Below, one piece after another: positions 56,209 through 64,000 of a stretch of 64,000 bases of DNA. Source of the DNA: a bacterium (lineage in GTDB: Bacteria; Electryoneota; RPQS01). The stretch covers positions 188,932 through 252,931 of the forward strand of contig JABWCQ010000002.1 in the NCBI GenBank assembly GCA_013360195.1, given 5' to 3'. Position 1 is the stretch's first letter, and every line of letters starts with the position of its first letter. Both the position numbers and the translations under genes were made by a program. Below the pieces are notes generated by a model. That model saw only the letters and a list, made by a program, of their open reading frames with translations. It made no database searches and was not told where the DNA came from.

Positions 56209-56966
56209 ACGCCGGTTGCCAAGACTCTAATACCGTCCAACACAAGCCTTGAATTGACGTGGTTGATAGTAGCGCTCTGTCCCTCCAACAGTTTGGCAAA
56301 ACCACCAGTCGCAACTACAGTTGCAGGTCCGTATTCCTGGTGAATTCGTAACACCAATCCATCTATCATGGCGATTGCGCCATTCAGAATGCCGCTTTGA
56401 ATGGCCTCAATAGTATTTCTTCCAACAACTTGAGGTGGAAAAGCAAGTTCGGCTTTTGGTAGTAGTGCGGTGGACTGGTGAAGGCTTTCGGCGGCAGTTG
56501 CAACCCCAGGGGCGATGATTCCACCAAGGTACGTCCGCGATTCGTTGACAACATCTATAACGGTCGCAGTACCTAAATCAACAACAATGACTGGAACACC
56601 ATAGTCGTGAATAGCTGCAGCAACACCACAGAGCCTGTCCGGGCCTACTGCACTTGCCGGTTCATAAGCAATATTCAGACTCTTCACATCATCAATTCCG
56701 ATTACGCGAGTCGGCAAACCGAGCTGCTCAGAAGCAAAGCTTAAATGTCCGGTCATCGCCGGAACAACCGACGAAATTGCAATCATCTGTATCCGGGAAT
56801 CCGGAAAACCACCTCGCCGGAGAATACCATCAAGAATCACAGTCCATTCGTCTCGTGTCCGCACAGCCTTTGTGGTCAAGCGCCACTCATGTTTCCATCG
56901 GTCCTCGTCCCACCATCCGATAGTCGTATGTGTGTTCCCGATATCAATTGCAACGAATGCGCTCAT
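56199..56966 (-). CDS. coaX: Type III pantothenate kinase
   Basis: First step of coenzyme A synthesis. The 255-residue ASKHA-fold protein opens AIDIGNTHTTIGWW and contains GPDRLCGVAAA, VVDLGTATVIDVV and GGIIAPG. The ATG overlaps the birA stop (ATGA); the birA-coaX pair is common in bacteria. Confidence 0.96.
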   Translation of the reverse strand: MSAFVAIDIGNTHTTIGWWDEDRWKHEWRLTTKAVRTRDEWTVILDGILRRGGFPDSRIQMIAISSVVPAMTGHLSFASEQLGLPTRVIGIDDVKSLNIAYEPASAVGPDRLCGVAAAIHDYGVPVIVVDLGTATVIDVVNESRTYLGGIIAPGVATAAESLHQSTALLPKAELAFPPQVVGRNTIEAIQSGILNGAIAMIDGLVLRIHQEYGPATVVATGGFAKLLEGQSATINHVNSRLVLDGIRVLATGVWS

Positions 56967-57742
56967 TGAAGCTGAATGTCTCCGCTAAAAACTTCCTGGA
57001 TTTCGCCTGACGATAGCCGCAGCAGAAGTTGCCCATTCAAGCCAAGGCCGACAAACTCTCCTTCAGACACACTGTTGAATTCGACGCGTCGCATCCTCGA
57101 ACCGTACCGAGGCCCCAATTCTTCCCACGATTCGCGAATTGAATCAAACGCACCATCCATATACGCGTCAAACAGCGGCTCCCACGCATTAAGCAGTTCA
57201 GCAAGCAGCACTTCTCTGCTCGGATGCCATGCAGATCCTTGCCAAAGCGAAATAGCCGGCCAAGCGAACTCGATCGACGGAATAGAGTTGACATTAATGC
57301 CAACGCCAATCACAATAGTCTCACCGCTTTCCGTTGAACTCGACTCAGCGAGTATACCTGCGACTTTTCGATGGCTTAGCAAGACGTCATTAGGCCACTT
57401 GAGCTCAACATCGGCGCCTGTATCATGATTGCGAATCGTGCGTCCGAGTGCAATTGCAGGCAACAAAGACAACATTCCCTTGCTGTCACTCTGACCGTGA
57501 AGTCGAAGGGCAAGTGAAAACAGCAAAGAAGAATCCGCACAATCCGACCACAATCTGGACTGCCGGCCTCGTCCAGCTGACTGGTGACCCGCAATAAGAA
57601 CACCACCCGATAGTGTAAAAATCTCAGGGTTCTCCTTCAAGAAGCGATTGGTGGAATCCACTTCGTCCAAATAAACGAACTGCCTACCAAATCGCCTTGT
57701 CGTAAGATGCCAATGCAGCTGCTTCTCGTCCCAGGCTCTCAC
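56963..57742 (-). CDS. birA: Biotin-[acetyl-CoA-carboxylase] ligase, catalytic type
   Basis: Attaches biotin to the carrier protein encoded three genes upstream. The 259-residue product has [11 protein letters not shown], the biotinoyl-AMP loop [43 protein letters not shown] and [10 protein letters not shown] short C-terminal domain follows. It lacks the N-terminal DNA-binding domain of E. coli BirA, so it is probably not a repressor. I set the start at GTG 57742, overlapping the mutase stop (GTGA); a TTG at 57778 is the longer alternative. Confidence 0.93.
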   Translation of the reverse strand: MRAWDEKQLHWHLTTRRFGRQFVYLDEVDSTNRFLKENPEIFTLSGGVLIAGHQSAGRGRQSRLWSDCADSSLLFSLALRLHGQSDSKGMLSLLPAIALGRTIRNHDTGADVELKWPNDVLLSHRKVAGILAESSSTESGETIVIGVGINVNSIPSIEFAWPAISLWQGSAWHPSREVLLAELLNAWEPLFDAYMDGAFDSIRESWEELGPRYGSRMRRVEFNSVSEGEFVGLGLNGQLLLRLSSGEIQEVFSGDIQLQ

Positions 57743-59370
57743 TTTTCCGAATAAACTCCCCAAGTCTGCCGCAGGCAATTCGAAATCTCGCCTAAGGTGG
57801 CCTTCTGCTGCACTGCGCCAATCAAATGTGGCATCAGATTAGAATCGCCTTTCGCCGCCGAGACGAGTTGATCGAGTGCGCTCGAGACCTTTGAATTGTT
57901 CCGTGCTCTGCGAAGATTAGCAAGTCTGTCACGCTGCTTCTGTTCGATCGATGCGTCCACGTTCAGCACAAGCTGCTCAGCAGCGTCACCAGTCTGAAAT
58001 CGATTTACGCCAACAATTACACGTTGCGCTTCCTCAATTTCACGCTGATACCTATAAGCTTCCGTTGATATCGAGTCCTGGAAATAGCGCTTTTCAATCG
58101 CACTTACAGCACCACCCAGCTTTTCAATGTGCTCCATCTCTTTCCAGACTGCAATCTCGATACGATTTGTGAGATCTTCGACAAAGTAACTTCCACCCAC
58201 GGGATCCACGGTATCGGCAACTCCACTTTCGTGTGCGATAATCTGTTGAGTTCGAAGCGCTAGTTGTGCCGTCCGTTCAGTAGGTAACCCAAGCGCTTCA
58301 TCCAGGGCATTTGTATGCAAGCTTTGTGTCCCCCCCAGAACCGCTGCCAGCGCCTGAAGCGTGACGCGCACTGCATTGTTGTCCGGCTGCTGTGCAGTTA
58401 AAGTGCAACCAGCAGTCTGCGTATGAAAGCGAAGCATCCACGATCGATCATTCTGGGCTCCGAACTTTTCACGCATCAGTTTCGCCCAGATGCGGCGCGC
58501 GGCGCGAAATTTTGCAATTTCCTCAAAGAAATTGTTGTGGCAACCCCAAAAGAACGCAAGTCTCGGAGCGAAACTATCTACATTCATCCCACGGTCAATC
58601 GCAGACTGCACATAAGCCATCGCATTCGAAAACGTGAACGCAAGTTCCTGCACGGCGGTCGAGCCCGCTTCGCGAATGTGATAACCCGATATGGAAATCG
58701 TATTCCACTTGGGCATATTCACACGGCAGTAGTCAATGATGTCTGTCACCAACCTCAGAGACTCGCGGGGAGGATAAATATAGGTTCCCCGGGCAATGAA
58801 TTCCTTTAGAATGTCGTTTTGGACCGTACCTTCAAGGTCCCTTTCCGATAAATTTCTTGAACGCGCGACTGCAATGTAAAGTGCCATCAGTACAGCCGCA
58901 GTCGCATTGATAGTCATCGACGTGCTGACTTTGTCAAGCGGAATATCGTCAAACAGCACAGTCATGTCATCAATACTTGAAATTGCAACACCAACGCGTC
59001 CCACCTCGCCCACCGCTTCGGGTGCATCGCTGTCGTATCCAACTTGAGTCGGCAAGTCAAAAGCGACCGAGAGGCCGGTCGTTCCCTGACTTAGCAAATA
59101 CTTGTATCTGGTGTTCGACTCTTCCGCCGTCCCGAAACCGGCGTATTGCCGCATCGTCCAGAAGCGGCCGCGATACATGTTGGGCTGAACTCCGCGCGTG
59201 AACGGAAAAAAGCCCGGAAAACCGATATTTGGATCTGCACTCAAATCACCGGAAGGACCGTACAATGGCGCAACTTCAAGGTGACTCTCAGTCTCAAAAC
59301 GGTTTCGGCGCTCCTTTTGGCTTGAGATCAGCTTTTCGAGCGCAGCCAGCCATTGATCACGCGAACTCAT
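57739..59370 (-). CDS. Methylmalonyl-CoA mutase, catalytic subunit without the B12-binding domain
   Basis: Interconverts methylmalonyl-CoA and succinyl-CoA. The 543-residue TIM-barrel subunit carries [28 protein letters not shown]-type landmarks, [52 protein letters not shown] and [19 protein letters not shown]. It ends before the cobalamin-binding domain present in single-chain mutases, so a separate small subunit should exist elsewhere. None is in the window. It sits between the biotin carrier and the biotin ligase, consistent with propionyl-CoA carboxylation feeding it. Confidence 0.94.
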   Translation of the reverse strand: MSSRDQWLAALEKLISSQKERRNRFETESHLEVAPLYGPSGDLSADPNIGFPGFFPFTRGVQPNMYRGRFWTMRQYAGFGTAEESNTRYKYLLSQGTTGLSVAFDLPTQVGYDSDAPEAVGEVGRVGVAISSIDDMTVLFDDIPLDKVSTSMTINATAAVLMALYIAVARSRNLSERDLEGTVQNDILKEFIARGTYIYPPRESLRLVTDIIDYCRVNMPKWNTISISGYHIREAGSTAVQELAFTFSNAMAYVQSAIDRGMNVDSFAPRLAFFWGCHNNFFEEIAKFRAARRIWAKLMREKFGAQNDRSWMLRFHTQTAGCTLTAQQPDNNAVRVTLQALAAVLGGTQSLHTNALDEALGLPTERTAQLALRTQQIIAHESGVADTVDPVGGSYFVEDLTNRIEIAVWKEMEHIEKLGGAVSAIEKRYFQDSISTEAYRYQREIEEAQRVIVGVNRFQTGDAAEQLVLNVDASIEQKQRDRLANLRRARNNSKVSSALDQLVSAAKGDSNLMPHLIGAVQQKATLGEISNCLRQTWGVYSEK

Positions 59371-59385
59371 TTGTGGGCGAATACG

Positions 59386-59886
59386 CTACAATTTGAGATT
59401 GACAAGATGAGCACCTTTTTCGACAGAGTCTCGTTCCTTGACATGTATATCACTAACCATTCCATCCGCCGGTGCACGAACCTCATTCTCCATTTTCATT
59501 GCTTCCAGAATCAGTATGGTCTCGCCCCGCTTAACCTGCTGACCTACGTGCGCTACAGTTCTCACAACCAGACCCGGCATGGCAGCTTTCACGATTATGC
59601 TTCCGCCTTCACCAGTGGTCGCTTGTGCCGCAACTTTGAGCAATCTGTCTCTTTCGGTTTCGATTGACAGAGGTAAAACCCTGCCACTCATTATTAACCA
59701 CAAATCATCGCCATTTCGATTGACGGCAAATCGCACAACGCGATCTGAGAGTCGCACTGTAACTAGTCGTTTCTCCAGGGAAAACTCCGGAAAGTCAATC
59801 CTTGTGTCATTCACAAACAAATCAGTATCTGATCGCCTAACGTCAAACTTTGCATCGCCAATGTGAATTGTTGTCCTATCATACAT
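59386..59886 (-). CDS. Biotin carboxyl carrier protein of an acyl-CoA carboxylase
   Basis: A 166-residue carrier with an N-terminal beta-rich region of about 90 residues and a C-terminal biotinyl domain. The biotinylated Lys is in the EAMKMEN motif, followed by GMVSDIHVKERDSVEKGAHLV. The N-terminal part resembles the docking region between carboxylase and carrier in propionyl-CoA carboxylase alpha chains. I chose the ATG at 59886, 4 bases after the biotin carboxylase stop and behind GGAG. Confidence 0.9.
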   Translation of the reverse strand: MYDRTTIHIGDAKFDVRRSDTDLFVNDTRIDFPEFSLEKRLVTVRLSDRVVRFAVNRNGDDLWLIMSGRVLPLSIETERDRLLKVAAQATTGEGGSIIVKAAMPGLVVRTVAHVGQQVKRGETILILEAMKMENEVRAPADGMVSDIHVKERDSVEKGAHLVNLKL

Positions 59887-59890
59887 AACG

Positions 59891-61402
59891 TCAACTCCGC
59901 AGTGCACGCTTGCGACCTGTGAATTTCCAGTCATTGCGTGCTTCAATTGATTTCACAGCGTAAGGATGCGCTGCTTCGGTTCGATAGGCCTTATTTGCCA
60001 GTGCAATCGCGGCAGGCAACCAATCCGGCAAGTCGACGGTTTCACGAGTATACTCGCGATAATCGGGAAGAAACTCTCTTTCAACCGAGCCCGTGTCAAA
60101 CGCAGCCGTTCTGAACTCTTCTCTTTGCAGCACAAAATTACAAAAGCCCACATTATTCATAACTCCCGCAATGAAATACTCGTTGAGAGCGCGGCGCATT
60201 CTCTGGATTGCGGCTTCCCGCGTTTCACCATATGCAATGAGCTTTGAAATCATTGGGTCATAGTGTCTGCTGATCTCTGCTCCTTCATACATCGCGCTAT
60301 CCTCGCGAAGTCCTGGTCCTGACGGCGGTCTCCAGACTTCAAGTGTACCGGTGGACGGTAGAAAACCAGCCAGCACATCCTCAGCGTAAATTCTGACTTC
60401 AATAGCATGGCCACGGAGACTCACTTCACTTTGAGTGTATGGCAGTTTCTGCCCACGTGCCGTCTCAATCTGCAATCTGACCAAGTCAATTCCCGTTACC
60501 ATCTCAGTAACGGCATGCTCCACTTGCAAACGCGTATTCATCTCGAGAAAGTAATACTCCCCGTTTCGATCGAGCAAGAATTCGCATGTACCAGCGTTCA
60601 CATAGCCACATGCCTTGGCAGCCATGACGGCAGTCTCCCCAATCTTCATGCGCAGTGATGGTGATACTGCTGCAGAAGGAGCCTCTTCGATTATCTTTTG
60701 GTGACGACGCTGCAACGAGCACTCCCGTTCACCGAGATAAACTGCATTGCCGTATGAGTCCGCGAAGATCTGAACTTCAATGTGCTTTGGCCGCTCCAAA
60801 TATTTCTCCACATACACTGAACCGTTCCCGAAGGCTGAAAGAGCCTCGCGCTGAGCGGCAGCCAGCGCGGTTTCAAGGTCCTGCTCCTCACGGACCACTC
60901 TCATTCCTTTTCCGCCTCCTCCAGCGGCAGCCTTCAATAGCACGGGGTAACCGAATTCTCGCGCAAAACCAAGAGCTTCGTCAGCAGTCTCCACTGCTGT
61001 CTGCGTACCCGGCACGACCGGAACATTGGCCGATATCATCAAAGCTCTCGCCTCGGTCTTTGAGCCCATTGCCTGTATAGCAGATGCCGGGGGGCCAATC
61101 CAAATCAGTCCGGCCTTGACAACACGATCGGCAAATGCTGCGTTTTCAGAGAGAAAGCCGTATCCAGGATGAATTGCTTCCGCTCCACAATGCTCTGCAA
61201 TTCCAATTAACTTCTCTTGACTTAGATAACTTTCGGCCGGTGTAGCTCCACCAAGTGAATATGCAGAATCAGCTTCAGTGACATGCAGACTATTTTTGTC
61301 AACATCAGAATACACAGCTATGGTCCTGATGCCCATTTCGCGGCAAGTACGCGCAATCCGTACTGCGATTTCGCCACGATTTGCAATCAACACTGACTTC
61401 AT
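59891..61402 (-). CDS. Biotin carboxylase subunit of an acyl-CoA (propionyl-CoA) carboxylase
   Basis: Carboxylates biotin with ATP and bicarbonate. The 503-residue ATP-grasp protein has LIANRGEIAVRIARTCREMG at the start and HPGYGFLSENAAFA. The glycine-rich KAAAGGGGKGMRVV, ERECSLQRRHQKIIEEAPS and EMNTRLQVEHAVTEMVTGIDLV follow. The end is longer than AccC of fatty-acid synthesis and, with the carrier and mutase next door, favours propionyl-CoA carboxylase over acetyl-CoA carboxylase; that assignment is inference. ATG overlaps the helicase stop (ATGA). Confidence 0.93.
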   Translation of the reverse strand: MKSVLIANRGEIAVRIARTCREMGIRTIAVYSDVDKNSLHVTEADSAYSLGGATPAESYLSQEKLIGIAEHCGAEAIHPGYGFLSENAAFADRVVKAGLIWIGPPASAIQAMGSKTEARALMISANVPVVPGTQTAVETADEALGFAREFGYPVLLKAAAGGGGKGMRVVREEQDLETALAAAQREALSAFGNGSVYVEKYLERPKHIEVQIFADSYGNAVYLGERECSLQRRHQKIIEEAPSAAVSPSLRMKIGETAVMAAKACGYVNAGTCEFLLDRNGEYYFLEMNTRLQVEHAVTEMVTGIDLVRLQIETARGQKLPYTQSEVSLRGHAIEVRIYAEDVLAGFLPSTGTLEVWRPPSGPGLREDSAMYEGAEISRHYDPMISKLIAYGETREAAIQRMRRALNEYFIAGVMNNVGFCNFVLQREEFRTAAFDTGSVEREFLPDYREYTRETVDLPDWLPAAIALANKAYRTEAAHPYAVKSIEARNDWKFTGRKRALRS

Positions 61403-64000
61403 TGTAATACACGGCTACGTTTCTTAAAGTAGCGCTCCAGGTCAATACATAGAGGCAACTTCACGTGCGCACCCGATTTGTCCTCATACAAAATAAAACC
61501 ATTTAACAACGCAAAAGTAAGAACGTCGCGAGTAATCTCCACATCCTTTATGCAATATTCCCGCACCAAATCAATTCGCCCATCACGAAACCATTGGAGT
61601 GACTGCAGACCGTCCGCGCTCTTACCGACTCCAAGAGTCGCTTTTGCAATCGTATCCAATTTCAGTCGACCTCCGCGATTTGCGACAACTTCATCTATTA
61701 AGTCGAGCACAGGAAGCGATTGAAGGTTCTCGAACGTATACCCGCGCAGGACTTCCAGATCAAAACTCCGAACATTGAACCCGCAAATCAGGTCTGCTAA
61801 CTTCATGTGCTCTAACAAACTGTCAACGGTGGATTCATCATAAGTTAGCACTTTATCTTCAATACTATCCCAGACCGCGGCAACGGCGACCCTCATTTGG
61901 CGAGCCTCATTCCAGCCGCCGACTTCGTCCGCAGCAAGCTGTGTTTCCAAGTCAAAGACCAGCACTCTCTTATCAGCCGGCAGAACTTGAGCTTGGTACA
62001 CACTTTCCACTACTTCCGAAACTTTTTCAGAAGTTTGCACAATCTGGCATGGAACCACAGTCTCTGCAACCAAAGAACCAAGAACATCAAGAGTGAACAC
62101 AGAACCAGACTTATCCAGAGGTCTATTTCCAGATCCGCACTTCGGTGACTGAATACACGAAGGGCACCCCTCATCGCACACACACGACGCAATCAGATCT
62201 CGAGTACGTTGAAGCAAATCCTCCATCGAAGTGTAAATACATTCAGCGATGCCGACACCGCCAGGATAACCGTCATAAAAGAAGATCGCCCCATTAGAAA
62301 GCTGCGGGTGGCGTGTGAAGCTGATGCCTCCTAGATCATTTCGATCACAAAGCGCAAGCAGAGGAGTCAAAGATATTGCTGCGTGTTCAATTGCATGAAT
62401 TGAACCCATGAAATGGAAGTCTTCTTCATCAAGCATGGCTTTCAATCCTGCCGGCAATTCGATCCAACAACCAAGAGTATTGAAGCTCTGTGGCGGTAGT
62501 TCCAATGGCTCAACGCTCAATAACTCTTGCGAATAAAGATGTCGTCTCTCGTAGCCGACAAAATATTCAGTAACCTTTAGCAACCCTAATCGGGTGACAA
62601 ATGAACCTGCAATTCGAGTATCACGCACATCAAGGATTTCTGTTTCCTTCTGTGAACGTACCATCGTGTACACTCTATCGTCAAACGGGCGAACATGCAC
62701 AGACTTCCGGCGCAGATCAAGTTTCTCTACCAGATAAGGTTCACCGCGATGTAAGTAAACAGCACCATCATGACATTCACGAAATACGGAATTGCCAGCG
62801 AGCGAACCAATAGCCTTCTTGTCATTCCGAGATTCATCGATAATGTCGAATACCCCACCCACGTTCCTCAAATTCACGTATGCATGCGGTCTCGGTCTGC
62901 CGGGAAACCATTGTTTTCCGGATGCACTCCTAAGCAACATCCGCTTTCTTTCCAGATCGGCGATTGTCTCAGCATGTTCGGCAACATTAATGTATGGGTC
63001 GTCATACATGAGAGGAACTTCGGCTGCAGCGGCAGGCAAGTGTTGCTTCAAGATGTGATCATTCCTGGCATTCACAAGCGCTCGTTCTAACGGACGGCTC
63101 AGGAGTGAATCAACATTTCGCGCGAAGTACTGATCCAATTGATCAGCACCAGTTACTAGAATGATTCCGCTTGGCGAACCCCGTCGGCCAACTCGTCCAG
63201 CCCTTTGCCACAAGGACATCATGCTCCCGGGAAAACCCGCAAGAATGCAAACATCCAGGCCCCCTATATCAATGCCAAGTTCAAGCGCGCTAGTGCTTAC
63301 AACACCCTGCAGTTTTCCGGAAGACAAATCATGCTCAATTTCGCGGCGCTCTTCAGGCAGAAACCCAGCCCTATACGAGCTAATTCTCGACGCAAGATCC
63401 GGCCGGGACTCTTTTATTGAACGGTAGATGATCTCGGTCGCTACTCTGCTCTTCGTAAAGACAATTGTCTTGTACCCAAGATCAAGGGCATGAGTCATTG
63501 CCCGTGTAACGGTGCCTGATAACGACATTTCAGGCGCATTCAATACCATGAAATCGCGTTCAGGGACTGGAGCACCAGATTCCTTAATGACTGAGACTCT
63601 CTCTCCAATCAGCCCCGATGCGAACTCTGCGGGATTCGAAATGGTTGCGGACAGGCAGACAAATTGCGGCCTGCTGCCATAGTAATGCAGCAGGCGCTTC
63701 AGGCGTTTGAATACTTGAAGAATATGCGAACCGAAGACGCCGCGGTAGGCATGAAGCTCGTCGAGAACGATGAACCTAAGACGCCTGAAGAGTTTCTCCC
63801 ATCCCTGATGATAGGCCAGGATACCCATGTGAAGCATGTCCGGATTGCTGATTAGCAAATTAGGCGGACTCTTCTTGATTTTCTGCCGAATCGCCGAAGG
63901 AGTATCTCCATCAAAGATGGCCTTGGAGAAGATCAGATCATTCTTCAGCAGCTGTTGCCAAACGTCAAGTTTCGCTGACTGATCTTGCTCGAGAGCCTTT
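61399..64000 (-). CDS. DEAD/DEAH helicase (MrfA/YprA-like, DUF1998) fused to a DEDDy 3'-5' exonuclease domain; 5' end outside the window
   Basis: About 867 residues are visible; the frame continues through the right edge, starting in the motif Ia region (KALEQDQ). Helicase motifs seen are VLDELHAYRG (motif II), CLSATISNPAEF (III), TALELGIDIGGLDVCI and QRAGRVGRRG (VI). A DUF1998-type cysteine cluster (CVCDEGCPSCIQSPKCG, 62139-62183) follows. The last 200 residues are a separate RNase H-like domain: VFDLET (DxE, about 61948-61958), GFNVRSFDLEVL (Asp), and YCIKDVEITRDV (Tyr-x3-Asp). This is the YprB/MrfB exonuclease type. In Bacillus, MrfA and MrfB are separate proteins acting together on mitomycin-damaged DNA. 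First visible gene of the long minus-strand run. Confidence 0.88.
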   Translation of the reverse strand, partial: KALEQDQSAKLDVWQQLLKNDLIFSKAIFDGDTPSAIRQKIKKSPPNLLISNPDMLHMGILAYHQGWEKLFRRLRFIVLDELHAYRGVFGSHILQVFKRLKRLLHYYGSRPQFVCLSATISNPAEFASGLIGERVSVIKESGAPVPERDFMVLNAPEMSLSGTVTRAMTHALDLGYKTIVFTKSRVATEIIYRSIKESRPDLASRISSYRAGFLPEERREIEHDLSSGKLQGVVSTSALELGIDIGGLDVCILAGFPGSMMSLWQRAGRVGRRGSPSGIILVTGADQLDQYFARNVDSLLSRPLERALVNARNDHILKQHLPAAAAEVPLMYDDPYINVAEHAETIADLERKRMLLRSASGKQWFPGRPRPHAYVNLRNVGGVFDIIDESRNDKKAIGSLAGNSVFRECHDGAVYLHRGEPYLVEKLDLRRKSVHVRPFDDRVYTMVRSQKETEILDVRDTRIAGSFVTRLGLLKVTEYFVGYERRHLYSQELLSVEPLELPPQSFNTLGCWIELPAGLKAMLDEEDFHFMGSIHAIEHAAISLTPLLALCDRNDLGGISFTRHPQLSNGAIFFYDGYPGGVGIAECIYTSMEDLLQRTRDLIASCVCDEGCPSCIQSPKCGSGNRPLDKSGSVFTLDVLGSLVAETVVPCQIVQTSEKVSEVVESVYQAQVLPADKRVLVFDLETQLAADEVGGWNEARQMRVAVAAVWDSIEDKVLTYDESTVDSLLEHMKLADLICGFNVRSFDLEVLRGYTFENLQSLPVLDLIDEVVANRGGRLKLDTIAKATLGVGKSADGLQSLQWFRDGRIDLVREYCIKDVEITRDVLTFALLNGFILYEDKSGAHVKLPLCIDLERYFKKRSRVLQ

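Overview
The window reads as chromosomal DNA of a Gram-negative bacterium. Outer-membrane and envelope genes (an LptE-like lipoprotein, several lipoproteins, an O-antigen ligase and a Wzz-like chain-length protein) sit with a secreted FG-GAP protein. That protein ends in a Por/type-IX-secretion-like C-terminal tail containing a PNPFN motif. The mix of such tails, frequent TTG starts and complete housekeeping operons suggests a little-studied lineage of the Fibrobacteres-Chlorobi-Bacteroidetes (FCB) group. That placement is inference. No phage, transposon or CRISPR array is visible. Readable promoters follow a TTGACA-N17-TATATT-like pattern.

Layout, left to right. (1) 1-3.5 kb, minus strand: a partial dedA, two tRNA-Pro genes, pcm, rlmI, an HMCES/YedK protein and a MerR regulator. 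Both tRNA-Pro genes overlap the 3' end of the protein gene before them. (2) 3.6-15.8 kb, minus: a classic translation and RNA run, rimP-nusA-infB-ylxP-rbfA-nrnA-truB-ribF-rpsO-pnp, followed by an M16 peptidase and dut. Its promoter is followed at once by a terminator-like hairpin. (3) 15.8-24.3 kb, minus: a TPR membrane protein, tRNA-Arg, a GlcD-type oxidase, acyP, a secreted protein with fibronectin-like domains, asnS, gpsA, plsY, purM and tRNA-Leu. (4) 24.3-27.1 kb: a repeat-rich accessory patch around the FG-GAP protein and a small lipoprotein. (5) 27.1-40 kb, minus: a receiver protein with a C-terminal membrane helix, an acyl-CoA carboxyltransferase, a von Willebrand-like membrane protein, tsaD, a class II aldolase, serS, polysaccharide genes (one broken) and a PpiD-like chaperone.

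(6) 40.1-50.9 kb, plus strand: uvrB, a lipoprotein, purD, a sigma-54 activator, an LptE-like gene, tsaC and a DUF3108 gene. A separate four-gene unit of uncharacterised membrane proteins follows, with its own promoter and terminator. (7) 50.9-64 kb, minus: one long tightly overlapping run beginning with a DEAD-box helicase fused to a DEDDy exonuclease. Next come biotin carboxylase, a biotin carrier, methylmalonyl-CoA mutase, biotin ligase, pantothenate kinase, a cell-wall amidase, greA, a PspC protein, lepA and lepB.

The carboxylase subunits, the mutase and the biotin ligase fit a propionyl-CoA/methylmalonyl-CoA/succinyl-CoA route. Its carboxyltransferase lies 30 kb away in block 5. TsaC and TsaD both serve the t6A tRNA modification. 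The strongest candidates for undescribed biology are the four-gene membrane unit at 47.5-50.9 kb, the helicase-exonuclease fusion at the right edge, and the repeated use of a tRNA-Pro gene as the end of an upstream coding sequence.
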